DNA from: Pseudevernia furfuracea
Lineage: Eukaryota > Ascomycota > Lecanoromycetes > Lecanorales > Parmeliaceae
Assembly: GCA_022315425.1 (NCBI GenBank)
Contig: JAIUPT010000015.1
Location: forward strand, 526,065 to 590,064
Length of the DNA: 64,000 nucleotides
Reading direction: 5' to 3'
Position 1 is the stretch's first letter. Each line of letters begins with the position of its first letter. Shown piece after piece: positions 10,708 to 22,587 of this stretch. The position numbers were made by a program, and so were the translations under genes. The notes beneath the pieces are model-generated. The model did not search any database, had not been told where the DNA came from, and saw nothing but the letters and a program-made list of their open reading frames with translations.

Positions 10708-13380
10708 ATGGCCCACAAGGCAGAAACTAGCCTTTTGGTTGACCGACTGATCAAGGCTTTGATCAAGAATCCGTCAGAGGCTGATGTGGAACGCTGTAAA
10801 CGTTCAGCCTTGAGTACATTGGCAAACAGCCATTCTTCGCGTATCAATCAATTCGAGATCACTGCTCGATTGGTGGGTTTGGAGGAGAAATGGAGAATCC
10901 TCAACAATGATCCACTAGCAGATGCTCTCCATCTTCGACGAGCAGAATTATGCATATTATCCAACAGATGGTCCCCGGAGGTTCTATCGCTTTTATTACA
11001 ACTATCGGACAGACCAGTTGACCATTCAAATATTGTGGATCTGGCACCACTGAAGCTTGAGCTACTACCTGCTCCTCTGACATGGGCCGATATCTTGGCA
11101 GAAGACCCATTGGATGACAGGGATGGTATTTGGAAGAATGTGGACTTCACAGCAAGTAATTCGGACGATGATGAACGGACCGAATCCCTTCACTCTGATG
11201 AGTCAGTAACCCTGCCAGAATCCAGCGTATCCGGACAAGCGGTCGAAGCTCGCATTGAGACACTGATTGAGCCCGCCACAATCATATCGCTTCGAGAAAT
11301 TCAAAATGCGCGATTTTGGAACTTGCGAGACGTCGATAAGTTTAACTTGATCTGCAAGGAAAACGAAGAACGTAGCCCAAAGAGGAATCTGACTGAGCTG
11401 CAGGCGGGACGGGACGTCGTCTTCCTACTCCTGGGACTACCAACGTCTATATTCAGTCAAGATGACAAAGGGCAGATTACCGTCTTCAAAGCGGATTTCC
11501 TAGAGCATGCCTCTCAAGAGTCATTGACCGGTCTATTGCAACGATTTGTTGTAATTGCTAATAAGTTGCTCAATATACGACAATGGGTCAGAAAGGACGA
11601 AAAGATCCCTCTCGAACAAACTTTTCAAGCTGCCCTTGCCTCACGCCTAGAAATTGTTGATCGTGCCTTGTCTGCAATTCAAATCAAGATACTCTCCCGT
11701 GATGTCAAATCGGGCCCAAGTCTCTTGGAGCTCTACGATGAGACTTCTAATATGAGCCGACTCCTACTACAGGTACATGACATCTTGCTGGAGTTGGACC
11801 TCAATTCAAAGCTCGAAAGGCCTTTCCGTATCCTGGAATGCTTGTTTGATAAAACATGTGTCAACCAAGGCATTGGAGATGCAGAAGGTTATGAGTACAT
11901 GGCCAATCTCTTTTTCGACTGTTTCCAGACGTACCTTAAGCCTATACGATTATGGATGGAAAAAGGTCAACTCACTGGGCGCGATGGGGTAATCTTCATC
12001 AAACAGGACGACGAAAATGTTGACTTAAACTCCGTATGGTCGAATCAGCATCATCTCATAGAAGATAGCAATAGCGGCTTGTACGCTCCAAAATTTCTCC
12101 ATGTGGCCGCAAAGAAGATTTTCAATACGGGCAAAAGCGTCGACTTTCTAAGACGTTTAGGATGCGAACACCATGGTCTAAGGCGAGATCCGGCGAAGGA
12201 AGTTGCAATGACCTACCAATCTGTCTGTCTGTCATCGGATCTTGGCCTATTCAGTCCTTTCGCCGAGCTTTTCGACATGGCACTCAAGAAGTGGATTGCC
12301 AGTAAGCATCAAGCGTCCTTGTCGGAGCTTCGTGGGCAACTTGAGTCGCGTTGTGGCTTGCACTCGTCGTTAGATGCCTTAGAGTATATTTACTTCGCTA
12401 AGGGCGCATTGAACATCAACGTCAATAGCAGGATCTTCGAGAAGATAGATCGCGGGAATAATCGATGGAATGATGCCTTCATTATGACTGGGTTGTTCCA
12501 AAGTGCTTTCAATTCTATTCCCTGCATAGACATTGATCGTCTCGAGATCTGTGCGAGTCCTGCGACCCAACAGGAATTAAGTGGAGCACGGCGCTCCATG
12601 AACGTTCTTGAGGATATTCGGGTCTCGTACACGCTTTCCTGGCCCGTTGCCAACGTTATCAGAACGGATTCTATTGAACTTTACCAGCGTGTCTTCGTCT
12701 TTCTGACGCAATTGCAGAGAGCGAAGTATCTGCTCCAGCGGCAGAAAATCGCAAAAAGCGTGCAAACAACAGAAAAGAAGCCACTTTTACAACTTTACAA
12801 CCTCCGCCACCGCCTTCTCTGGCTGACAAACACAATGCTGACTTACATCACCGATATGGTCCTCTCAGTGGCTACTGCTGACATGCGTATCGCCATGGAT
12901 CGAGCTGAGGATGTAGATGGTATGATCGCAGTCCATCAGGCTTACATTACAAAAGTCGAAGATCAATGTCTTTTGCTGAAGAAACACAAGTCTATTCGCC
13001 AAGCTATCATATCGTTGCTTGATCTAACCATTCTTTTCTCAGACGTGCAGGCCTCCTCTACGAGAAAGATATCCTCCGACTCAGGGGGTACCTTCACAGA
13101 TACGAAAGCCAACCAAAAGCATGCAGCCAATTCCAAAGAGGATCGGGTGGCTAAAGCTGCCTCAGACGACGAAGACAGCGATTCTGAATATGACGACTCA
13201 CGTCCCCGTCCCCTTTTGCACTCAGAGCCTACAGATGTAGGTAGGCTGCAGCAAATGCTCGACACCTTCAGGAATCTCCATAGTTTTGTAACCGCAGCAG
13301 TGAGAGGAATCAGCAAAGCTGACAGTGCGCCTTCTTGGGAGATGCTTGCCAATAATTTAGCTATGGGATTGGATAAGTGA
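10708..13380 (+). CDS. mod21: gamma-tubulin complex component 5 (Mod21-like)
   Basis: Non-core subunit of the gamma-tubulin ring complex that nucleates microtubules at spindle pole bodies and other organising centres. Intronless, 890 aa from the ATG at 10708; upstream in-frame codons include only non-ATG starts. The N-terminal region (about 1-200) fits the fungal GCP5/Mod21 N-terminal domain. The grip1-type segment begins near GRDVVFLLLGLPTSIF (about 250) and continues with helical repeats through LFFDCFQTYLKPIRLWM. The C-terminal grip2-type region includes SYTLSWPVANVI and the helical NLRHRLLWL segment. An acidic Ser/Asp linker (DDEDSDSEYDDS, about 825) precedes the end. GCP4 or GCP6 are the alternatives; overall length and the N-terminus favour GCP5. 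Confidence 0.82.
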   Translation: MAHKAETSLLVDRLIKALIKNPSEADVERCKRSALSTLANSHSSRINQFEITARLVGLEEKWRILNNDPLADALHLRRAELCILSNRWSPEVLSLLLQLSDRPVDHSNIVDLAPLKLELLPAPLTWADILAEDPLDDRDGIWKNVDFTASNSDDDERTESLHSDESVTLPESSVSGQAVEARIETLIEPATIISLREIQNARFWNLRDVDKFNLICKENEERSPKRNLTELQAGRDVVFLLLGLPTSIFSQDDKGQITVFKADFLEHASQESLTGLLQRFVVIANKLLNIRQWVRKDEKIPLEQTFQAALASRLEIVDRALSAIQIKILSRDVKSGPSLLELYDETSNMSRLLLQVHDILLELDLNSKLERPFRILECLFDKTCVNQGIGDAEGYEYMANLFFDCFQTYLKPIRLWMEKGQLTGRDGVIFIKQDDENVDLNSVWSNQHHLIEDSNSGLYAPKFLHVAAKKIFNTGKSVDFLRRLGCEHHGLRRDPAKEVAMTYQSVCLSSDLGLFSPFAELFDMALKKWIASKHQASLSELRGQLESRCGLHSSLDALEYIYFAKGALNINVNSRIFEKIDRGNNRWNDAFIMTGLFQSAFNSIPCIDIDRLEICASPATQQELSGARRSMNVLEDIRVSYTLSWPVANVIRTDSIELYQRVFVFLTQLQRAKYLLQRQKIAKSVQTTEKKPLLQLYNLRHRLLWLTNTMLTYITDMVLSVATADMRIAMDRAEDVDGMIAVHQAYITKVEDQCLLLKKHKSIRQAIISLLDLTILFSDVQASSTRKISSDSGGTFTDTKANQKHAANSKEDRVAKAASDDEDSDSEYDDSRPRPLLHSEPTDVGRLQQMLDTFRNLHSFVTAAVRGISKADSAPSWEMLANNLAMGLDK

Positions 13381-14053
13381 TGCTTAAAGAAGACTTCATG
13401 GAGTGGGACCAGCCAGGGAAAGCTGCACAATTACGCAAGATCACGTCGCTAAGCTTGAACTGCAAGGAGACCTTGTGAAGGAAGGACAGAATAAACCTTT
13501 CTCATGGCGTACTCTGCGAACACGGGCAGAGCCTCGTACACTTGTGAACAGCAGAAGGAGACGTATGGCTGGCAACAAATGTTCAAAATTAGGTTAGGGC
13601 CAATGACCCGCCGGTGTCCTGAAGTAAAGGGTCCCAATTGGAGGTGGAATTAAAAAGGTTGCTATTGTTAATCCCTACAAAGATAGAAGTTTACTGCTGT
13701 CAATAATATTCCAAGTGTAATCGTATTACCATACTCTGTAGTGATTTTCCAATATGTGTGTGGTCTATAAAGTCTCGAAGATTTACCGTTAAAGTGGCCC
13801 CCAGACTCCGTGGCAACTCGAACCTAGCCCGGCTCTAGTTTTGCCGATGATTTGCCATGCTGATGTACGGATACGCGTATAACCGCCAACGGTTATAATT
13901 GTTTTTCTTGTTTTTCTTGTATCTGTATCAAGCATGGGACAAGAATAATGAACGATGGGGAGGTAGAAAAGGTATGCCAATGGCGACGACCCTTTCACAC
14001 GCATATCTTTCCCTAAGTGACTGGTCAATGAGAAGCCGAGAACGACTGAACAC
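13381..14053. other. intergenic, no gene seen
   Basis: About 670 bp between two plus-strand genes. It contains AT-rich DNA at 13640-13790 and a short TTTTTCTTG duplication around 13900-13920. No gene is supported. Confidence 0.55.
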
Positions 14054-15410
14054 ATGGCTATCCCAAAACCATTGCGTGCATTGGCGATAATATCTGCTTT
14101 TTTATTCTTCTACCTCCTCTTTCAGGCCTTTAGAACCCCCCCGACAATACATGGACCAGGCGATCTGGAGCAAGAGCTTCCCAATGAGCCAACCTTACAA
14201 GGTACTACCATCGTGAGCTCGTCTGGACATGCTAATAGCAACCAGAGTACGGCGAACCTCCTCCACCGGTATGGCGGGCTGATGGGTACGCTGCGGACAA
14301 CCCTGATTCACCTCGCATTAATGCGACACTGCTGGCGCTGGTACGAAATGAAGAGCTCGATGGTATGCTGGTATCCATGAGAGACTTGGAGCGAACATGG
14401 AACTCAAAATTCAACTACCCCTGGACGTTCTTCAACGACGTCCCCTTTTCAGAAGACTTCAAACGCCTAACCCAGATGGAGACGAAAGCAAAATGCAATT
14501 ATGGTACGGCTGTCCATTTTGCCACCGATTCCAGCGTCTTCACATACTAACAGCATTTCTTCCTACAGAATTGATTCCCAAAGAACACTGGGCAGTCCCC
14601 TCCTGGATCAACAGCGATCTATTTGATGAGTCCGCCAAGATGCTCGAAGAGCAGGAAGTTCAATACGGTCCCATGGTATCTTACCATCAAATGTGCCGTT
14701 GGAATAGTGGCATGTTCTACAAACACCCTGCCCTTCAAGATGTCCGTTACTATTGGCGCGTGGAGCCGAAAGTACACTTCTTCTGCGATATTGACTACGA
14801 TATTTTCCGCTGGATGAGCGACCACAACAAGACCTACGGCTTTACGATCAACCTTTACGATGCGCCGCAGACCATACCAACCTTGTGGCCAGAGACTGAA
14901 AAGTTCATGGCGGCACATCCAGAATACTTGCACGAGAATAGTGCGAGAGAGTGGGTGGTAGATAGCAAGAGAAGGCCGGAACACAATATCAAAGCGAACG
15001 GGTACAGCACGTGTCATTTTTGGAGCAATTTCGAGATTGCGGACATGGAGTTTTGGCGTTCCAAACCCTATGAAGACTACTTCGAGCACTTGGATCGAGC
15101 CGGTGGTTTCTTCTACGAGAGGTGGGGGGATGCGCCGGTGCATAGCATTGCGCTGGGGCTGTTTGAGGATAAGAGCAAGATCCATTGGTAAGGCTTCCCA
15201 ACCTGCAATCGACCTCATGTCCAAGATGAATAGGCCATCTGACTGCATTTCAGGTTCCGTGATATCGGATACCAGCACATACCCTACTTTAACTGCCCTA
15301 AGTCGCCCAAGTGTAAGGGGTGTGTCACGGGCCGTTTCACCGATGGCGAAAGATTCCTATTCAAGGAAGATTGCAGGCCTAATTGGTTCAAATACGTGGG
15401 CATGGATTGA
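14054..15410 (+). CDS. GT15 alpha-1,2-mannosyltransferase (Kre2/Mnt1 family)
   Basis: Golgi type II membrane enzyme that adds alpha-1,2-mannose to O- and N-linked glycans using GDP-mannose. Four exons: 14054-14201, 14246-14503, 14569-15187 and 15254-15410, giving 393 aa in frame; introns are 44, 65 and 66 nt. Residues about 8-25 form the signal anchor (ALAIISAFLFFYLLF), followed by a stem. The catalytic domain starts near RINATLLALVRNEEL and has the GT15 hallmarks YPWTFFNDVPF, a YRVEP-type motif (YYWRVEPKVHFFCDIDYD), YSTCHFWSNFEI and ERWGDAPVHSIALGLF. The last exon supplies the Cys-rich end (CPKSPKCKGC). The protein ends cleanly at WFKYVGMD. Which of the KRE2/KTR paralogues it represents cannot be told here. 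Confidence 0.92.
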
Positions 15411-15960
15411 TACCCGGAGATGGAAGAATAAGGTCTTCGAGGAAGGAAGACAACAACTAAGGTATTTTCTTACAAGTCGATGTGTATAGTAGGTATGTGC
15501 TACCTTCCGGCGCAATGGGATGTAGATTCTGGCGCAAAAAGGCATCACGAAAGTATTCTTGTATTTAAGCTATTTCGATGTACATAGAAGAGCCCTCGAA
15601 CGGTACAGGACAGGCATGAATTACCATGTGAGCACCTGCAGTCTTGTTCGAGTTAGTCATCATTACAAAAACCTAGGTATTATCAAATTCCTCATCGAAG
15701 GCGCAATTTAACCAGGTGTGGGCTATCCCAGACTGAAATCAGAAGTGCAATACCCCGTCGGTCCCAGCGCAGTGCAAAAAGGTTTGTACTCTGCTAGCCA
15801 TTCAAACTCATTCGAGTAGAGCAACAAGCAAGCTTTGGCAGACAACTATGTGCATATATCGTATACAGACGAGTCAAACGGCGTCGTACAACCTTGGTTG
15901 TAACGCTCTTTTCGGATTTTTCTCTTTGGCCCCAATATCTCAACAGGCCCTCGGTCCTTA
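15411..15960. other. intergenic, convergent 3' flanks
   Basis: About 550 bp between the 3' ends of the mannosyltransferase (plus) and COX6 (minus) genes. No coding or repeat structure is visible. Confidence 0.55.
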
Positions 15961-16746
15961 TCAAGCCCTATTCGCACCTCCAGTATAAAGCTGCTCCGGA
16001 TACAAGTCCTCCTTCAGGTCGATGCCTAATTCTTCCCGAAGCGGTTCGAGATCACGCAAGTATTCGTCGTATTGGCCCTTGTTCTCTACTTTGGCCTTGA
16101 TACCTATATGTCAGAGGTGAGCATGTCTTCCCAAAAACAGAAGGCCGAAGTGGAAAATGTACCTTCGAAGACCCGTACGGCAGTGGGGAAATCGTTGACT
16201 CTTCGGGCTGCCCTAAGAGCTGCCGTGATGACGGAAGGAGAGGGGACGAGATCGTAGGCGAAGACATTGTTCAGGTTCCGCTGTTGTGAGACGGAAAGGT
16301 CAGGTTTCTGGGGTCCGGCTTTGCTGGACGAGATGTAGTCTTCATACCTGCAATTCAAACACGTCTTGAACACCATCGAACTCTTTCTCATATCTAGAAA
16401 CGTCTCTGGTTAGCTAATTGGCTCATCGTAGTTGCCTTAATCCTATGTTCAGATGCTCTAGGCTCCGAGAGGTAGTGCAGGTCGAGGACAGATGAGCTGC
16501 CAAATGCCCATACCTAGCAGTGAACTCCTCGAAGCTCTCTTCATGATGTCCTGAGCCTCCAGTTGCCTCTTGTCCATCCTTATCGGCCGCCCTCCTAAGT
16601 GATGTACTGAAATAACTGCATGCCACGGTCGCGGATGAGCCCGCGTATACTCCCCTCGGGGAGATTCTCTTAGCTGGATGCGATGACCGGAGCAGGTACG
16701 ATGGCTGTGTGCGCGCGGCTTGACGAAAGAGAGCGGTGAAAGGCAT
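15961..16746 (-). CDS. cox6: cytochrome c oxidase subunit 6 (Va), mitochondrial
   Basis: Nuclear-encoded subunit of respiratory complex IV on the matrix side of the inner membrane. Four exons on the minus strand: 16514-16746, 16348-16393, 16163-16280 and 15961-16103; introns are 120, 67 and 60 nt approximately, and the 179-codon product closes in frame. Residues 1-45 are an Arg/Ser/Ala-rich mitochondrial presequence (MPFTALFRQAARTQPSYLL...). The mature part shows the COX Va signature: FEEFTARYEKEFDGVQDVFELQ, then RNLNNVFAYDLVPSPSVITA and FPTAVRVFEGIKAK, ending LKEDLYPEQLYTGG. The second exon is only 46 nt. It is head-to-head with the elongase gene. Confidence 0.93.
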
Positions 16747-17385
16747 TGAAGGTGCGCGGTGAGGATGCGGAGAGAAATTGGGTCGAGTCGAGGTACGAAG
16801 ATACCTCTAGCCGGAGTTTGCTCCTCAAGATCAAGAGTACCAGCGGAGCTAGGGCTGAAGAAAAGAGGTCAGGTAATTGAAGCTGCCACAGATTTAGATA
16901 ATTTGTTTTGAACAGGGACAAAATGCAGTCAGACGATTATGATCAATCGGATCTCTTCGGTCTCCCTCTTTTTCTTTTCAAGCTATATTTCTTGTCGAAG
17001 GGATTCTACTTTTTACCAAGAGCAGTCGTCGAGCTTTCTCTCCGCTGATTGATTGGTCGAGGCATTTGTGTCAGCCGAAATTTGAGCGCCCGCCTGCGCG
17101 CCGAGCATCACATCCAACACTCTTCCTCCTCCTTTCTCCATACTTTCTCATCAAGCTTAATGACTTTTGTGTAGCGGCGTCAGGTCCTCAATCACCTTCT
17201 CATCGTCTTCAATTCTAGTCACTCCTTTATCAACAATTACCGCATATTCAAGTCTTCCAGAATAACAAGCCCATTCTTCCACCCCCTGTCAACTACACGA
17301 ACCCATTAACCTCTCGTCACCAAATATACTCTTAGCCAATACCGTTCGCCAAGGGTACTTACTGCTTTGGTAGACTACCAGTATC
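16747..17385. promoter_or_regulatory. divergent promoter of cox6 and elongase
   Basis: 639 bp between start codons of two head-to-head genes. The elongase side (17100-17370) is strongly pyrimidine-rich with CT tracts, as in fungal leaders. No other gene is visible. Confidence 0.5.
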
Positions 17386-18553
17386 ATGTCATACAACGCT
17401 CTCGATTCCATTCCATTTCCTACGCTCGACAGACCCTTCATTGTGGAGCTATGGCCTCAGTTCGACAAGCTCTATTCCCGCGTCGTGGGATACTCCGCGA
17501 ACAAGTTCGTTTTCGTTCCAGGCGCAACGCCTCTCTCAACTTTCACAGCGACGGTGACAATGCTCATAACGTACTATGTGACGGTCTTTGCGGGGAGAGA
17601 GTTCATGAAAAATCGGGAACCATTCAAGCTCAATAGCCTCTTCATGGTGCACAATTTAGCTTTGACCATCATCAGTGGGGTTCTTTTGGCGCTGTTCACT
17701 GAGCAGTTGGTGCCGACAATCGTGAGGAATGGGGTCTTTTATGCCATATGCGATCACCGGGGAGGTTGGACAGCACCTCTGGTGACTCTATACTACGTGT
17801 GTACTCCTCTATCGCGGTCGGAATCGTTAGGACTGATAGCCTCTAGCTAAATTACCTTACTAAATACGTTGAGCTGTGGGACACTGTCTTCATGGTCCTC
17901 AAGAAAAAGCCTCTCAGTACGTCAGGAAGTCTCAACCCCGAAGTACTCAGCTGATGCGCCTAGCCTTTCTCCATACCTATCATCACGGGGCTACTGCTTT
18001 GCTCTGCTATACCCAACTCATTGGGCTAACCGCCGTCTCCTGGGTCCCCATCACCCTCAATCTCATTGTCCACGTAGTCATGTACTGGTATTACTTTCAG
18101 GCCGCGCGCGGCGTGCGCATCTGGTGGAAGAAATGGATCACAAGGCTCCAAATAGCCCAATTCGTCATCGACCTCGGCTTCGTCTATTTCGCCTCCTATA
18201 CTTACTTCTCCTCAACCTACTTCCCTAACCTACCAACCGCCGGTCAATGCGCGGGTGAAGAGTTTGCTGCTTTTGCAGGCATGGGCATTATCTCCTCCTA
18301 CCTCCTACTCTTCATCTCCTTCTACTTCGCTACATATAGGAAAGACAATGCAAAGGGCGGAAGGGGGCGGAAGAAGAGCAGAAGACTTAGTGAGACAGCA
18401 ACGCGAGCGGCGATCGACATGAGTAGGATAGAAGTGCCTGACGTGCAACGCATAGAAGATGCCGTGAATCTAGGAGGTCATCATAATGGATCAGCGAAAG
18501 GGAAAGAAAATGATGGAGTTACGCCCAGGGTAACACGGTCGAGAAAGGGGTGA
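17386..18553 (+). CDS. ELO-family fatty-acid elongase (3-ketoacyl-CoA synthase)
   Basis: ER membrane enzyme that condenses malonyl-CoA with acyl-CoA, the first step of long and very-long-chain fatty-acid elongation. Three exons: 17386-17796, 17847-17916 and 17964-18553, giving 356 aa; introns are 50 and 47 nt. The catalytic histidine box HTYHH is at residues 164-168, split from the rest by the second intron. Upstream LWDTVFMVLKKKPL is the conserved KxxExxDT-like element. Multiple hydrophobic segments are visible, including VTMLITYYVTVFAG, LALTIISGVLLAL and MGIISSYLLLFISFYFATY. The C-terminal tail (about 300-356) is basic with Lys/Arg clusters (RGRKKSRR, TRSRKG). The yeast counterparts are Elo2/Elo3; chain-length specificity cannot be read from sequence. 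Confidence 0.92.
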
Positions 18554-21340
18554 GGGTGGCATACATGAGAGCATGGAACCAGTTCTTTGCACGTGCCATT
18601 CCAGGATTGAGTATCGAACTTGCACGAATGCAGGGGATCACGAAATTGATACATGTAGGGCTGGCGTGGATGCTTTATGTCCCTGTCGGATTTGTGGGCA
18701 TAATTCTCATGGCGGATGCACCAGCGCGCGTTCGGAAACGGAGGCCTTGGGACTGCGATTCGGGGCCTCGCTGCGAGATCTTTGGTGGGAAATTATTCAT
18801 GTACTAGTAATCTGTATAACATAGGTAACAGGAAAACTCAGACTCGAGCTATATGCATTTGGTGAAAGGAGTCTTCCATAGATTTCATATTGTAATGATT
18901 ATAAAGTTGTTTGGCATGAAGCCCAAATTGATGCTCAATAATCAAGACACCTGAGCCTTGAAGTGCTAATTGAAATCTCTGACACCTTACCTCTGACCCG
19001 GCACGTCCTGCCAAAGCAGCTGCTGGTGACACTAAAGGAAAGCCACGCTTCTCGAATATCTAGGTAGGTAGGTAGCTCCTCGAAACGACGGAGGGCCTAG
19101 CCCCAGAGTGTCCCGAGCACGTGAATCGGACAGCGGTCGTCTGAAGTTGCATACTTCCCGGCGGCGTTCCACTGGCTCTTGCTATAACCATGGAAATGCT
19201 TACGAGTGTACTTTTGTCCGTCCGAGACTTTGAGCCACACGTTCCAGGCCTCTCTGTGTGTAAGACAAAAGTCTGTTTGAATCAAAGGCTGCAATATGCT
19301 TTTCTCTTTTTCTCTTACCTAGGTAGATTGCGAAGAGTGTGAGAAATGCAGAGAAAACATTCAACGAGTATGGTCGGCAACAGTTGCAGACTTGCTTCAT
19401 GGACAACAACGCTGTAAGTTGGTGGATTTGGTACTGATAGTACCCGATTTTAACTGCCATGGCATTCTTCAAGGTTCGGAATCGCATAGAGAATGATCGG
19501 GCAGAGGAGAGTTTCCCAAATCGGGGTCGTACCTTCTTGGGGTGGCTAGTACGCTTCAGGGGTGCCTGATTATGCAGGATCATGGCTTTGAGCAGGACGA
19601 TCTGATGAACTGAGGATCATGTACTCCGTATGCTTGGCTCGCATAGGTGGGGACGGAAATTGATGTCGGAGATGCTCGATTTGATCTGAATAACATTTCC
19701 TTCGGGGATGTTGAGGTATCATACTCGGAGCCGAGATATTGGGCTGCGGAGTGAAGGAAGTAAAGGACGACGTGAATGATGACACTGACACTAATGATTC
19801 AGGCGATGGAATCAAAGTTGCGCACACTTGGATATAATGATCTACAATCAACTTCTTCAACCAGTACAATTTTGATGGAAGTAGGAAAGTCCAGATCTTC
19901 GAATCCGCGAACAGACAGTGCCAACGCAAGGAGATTAGGGTTGATAGTCTGTGAGTACCTTTGCTGCTTGAGAGCAAAGCTAACCGCCGGAGCCAAATAT
20001 GCTGGGTGTAGGTACTTCTACTGTACTGCCTTCGAAGCTTGAATGAGTATGTACACAGGCAGGCTTCGGATACTTTTCTTCCAACAAATCCGGGTCTGCA
20101 CAAGCCGAAGTGGACGAAGCTGTGGTTGAATCCCTGTCCAGACCGTTCAACGTGTTATTGAAACATGCAGACTTGCGAACCATAATTTTTCCGAGGTCTT
20201 TAGGGCAGATGTGAGATGGTTCTCGATGCTGTCGGCACCAGTAGCTGTGTGCTTCCTGCATCGCACAAGCAATATCTGTACTTCAAGGTTCATCGAGCAT
20301 AGTGCAGTGTGTCCAAAGCCCAGAGCGCTGCCAGGCACCTCTTCGTAGACGCTGGTCAGATCCCAGCAACACGCATTGCTGAGTGGTTATGCTCAGTGCT
20401 CGGCCCAAAAGTGTCTGAGTATCTGACCAATGTTTTTGTAGTGTTGCGATGTGCAACTCTCCGGGCGTTGCAAAACATTGAGCGTTGACGCATGCGGCTT
20501 TGAGAAGGCAGTATCAAGCGTAGCTCATCTGCAGGCGCAGGCATTACTTGGTCGAAGAGGATTTTGTTGAGAGAATTTCGTGCCCAAGTGCCCAAGTAGG
20601 TACAGACATATGCGACTGCAAGCGGGGCACATATGCAGCCGCACGGAAAAGGACAGGCCAGTGGCACGCGTGTCTGTGCGTCTTCATCGAGAGAGCCGCT
20701 GCATGAGAATGATTGTCCAGTCTCCCGTCTCCACACAAACGGCCGGCTATCGCATGGCCGCGAAAATGCTTGAGAGAAGAGCAAGTATAGGGTAGGTATA
20801 ACTGTATGGGTAAAGAATGGCAAAGGGTCGCTTCCGGAAGAGTCGAAGAGGCAAAATATGCTATGGAAATAATACGGTAGCTATATGTAAAGATACCTTA
20901 TTCTGACCTACGAGCTACGGTACCCGAAAAGTCTGATCTTGGCAGTACAGTAGAAGAAGGGGGAGAGATTTGAAGCCTTGATTATTAGCTCAGAGCCTCC
21001 AAACTTACCTAGGTACCTATGGTGTCTATCCCATTACTATTAGGTAGGTACCTTGTTTAATCATAATTAAGAGAGAGCCTAGGAGAATGTTAAATGATTA
21101 TTGAACAGCCGGCGTGGACTGTGGACTGTGGTCTGTGAGTCTGTGGATACTGGATAACGATAATTGGACATAGAGTTTGTCAATAAGTAAGGTATGGTGC
21201 AAGTGTATGTGGACAAGTTGATTTTTTATTATGATGTTAGAAGCGCACCTAGCAGGAGTGCAGCAAACGGCTTGATTTCCTCCTGCGTTATGCGTTGCGT
21301 TATGTAGGTACTCCCTCCCTCACTCGCCCTTGCAGCCTTG

Positions 21341-21383
21341 CCCTTTTCCCCTTTTCCCCTTTTCCCTTTTTCCCTTTTTCCCT
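21341..21383. repeat. tandem CCCTTTT(T) pyrimidine tract
   Basis: A run of CCCTTTTC/CCCTTTTT units covers about 43 bp on the plus strand, purely pyrimidine. A closely similar tract ending in the same CCCTC occurs at 28191-28231. Confidence 0.85.
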
Positions 21384-22511
21384 CATCCAATCCCCCCCTC
21401 CTTTGTCTCCGTCAAAAATGACGCTAATGCACCCCAGTGCGCAAGCCAAATGTACGGCCGTTCGGAATTATTTTCTCAGCAGTCCAATCACAACAATCGA
21501 ATCCGCGGGTAGTCTGTAGAGCATGGAGAAGCGCAAAGTCGCATAGGTAGTATGTTTCGACTCGAGACTTGCATTCACACACAGAGAGTGACACTTTAAC
21601 AGACCAGGGACTGTACGGTGGTCTAGAATGGTCAAAGATGCATGATTCCATGATTTGGTGTATAATTAGACACGGTCACACGGTCGATGGGTGGCTTGGA
21701 ACTTGTAATAAGGCTCGTCATTCGACGGGGATAGGCTTTTACACTGGGAGCAAGCTGAAAAGCCGGAACCCCGCTGGGCAGGAGATTTAAGACAAGCACG
21801 CTTCGCTTGAAACAGCAGATGCCCGGTTTCACGTGGTCAATTCTTCGGCCTCATCCTTGGCTTCAGCCTAGCAGACTTTGTGCCACTTCGCGGGGGCCTA
21901 CTACTGTAGAGTATTTGTACGGTAGGTACCTTAGGGATCTGCCGAGGGGTACGGAAGTACAGAGGTAGAGAGAGTACCTTACCTTTTCTTGTCCACCATG
22001 TCTGTGCCATTTGATGATTTGATGATTGGACGCACTCTCTGATCACAAAGCTTTCACGCATCAAATTCTTTCGTGATCAGACCAATCTTTTGTACCCTTT
22101 ATAAACGTTAAACCCGCTGTTACTGGTCGGGTCTTTTTATTTTCTTTCCCTGGTGACGAGGCGTGCATGACTGCAGTCTAGAATAATTAGGCGCAGCAAT
22201 GGATGGCACCAAATGATTGGAGTGGTGGGATACCACCCTTGGCTACGAGCCTACGATGATGCAGCACTCTTAAATTTCCTAGCCAATGGATGGCTTGAAA
22301 CCCACACACCATTTACCAATTCGACCTTTGCCCCTCACAGGTACCTACACGCTACACACACTCCCCACCATCAAGCCGTCAAACCTTCCGTCCTGTGCCA
22401 AGGTTGGTATGATAGTATCTTGGCGATTGTCGATCTTACCGTGGTTCTAACGGTACACCCACGGATCCTGCCTCCATGATAAGCCGGCCTTTTCTCCTGC
22501 GGCGCGGATGA

Positions 22512-22518
22512 ATATAAG
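22512..22518 (+). promoter_or_regulatory. TATA-like box before the 22588 gene
   Basis: ATATAAG lies 70 bp upstream of the start codon at 22588, followed by a CT-rich stretch. The spacing is plausible for a short leader; unproven. Confidence 0.35.
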
Positions 22519-22587
22519 GGTCATACTCTACCTATCCTCAGCTCCATTACCATTATTACTATTATTATTACTCCTCACACAATCCTC

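Larger units (their letters stand above)
18554..22587. other. 4-kb gene-free stretch rich in TAGGTA motifs
   Basis: No convincing gene on either strand over about 4 kb; the longest open frames (19570-20103 and 20356-20823, both minus) lack domains, and the second has no ATG at its 5' end. The region contains many copies of TAGGTA, CCTAGGTA and GGTACCT (e.g. 19061-19075, 19314-19326, 21005-21018, 21041-21053, 21921-21930, 22339-22346) and a (CCCTTTT)-type pyrimidine tract at about 21341-21383. The last 300 bases are likely the promoter and leader of the gene at 22588. Confidence 0.6.

Noticed and set aside
19570..20103. 177-codon minus-strand open frame in the gene-free stretch
   Set aside because: Composition is Ser/Arg/Leu-rich without any conserved motif, splice partner or likely homologue; expected by chance in 4 kb.
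20356..20823. 155-codon minus-strand frame with a signal-like start and several cysteines
   Set aside because: Its first codon is TTG, with no in-frame ATG before the hydrophobic start, so a secreted Cys-rich protein is not supported.
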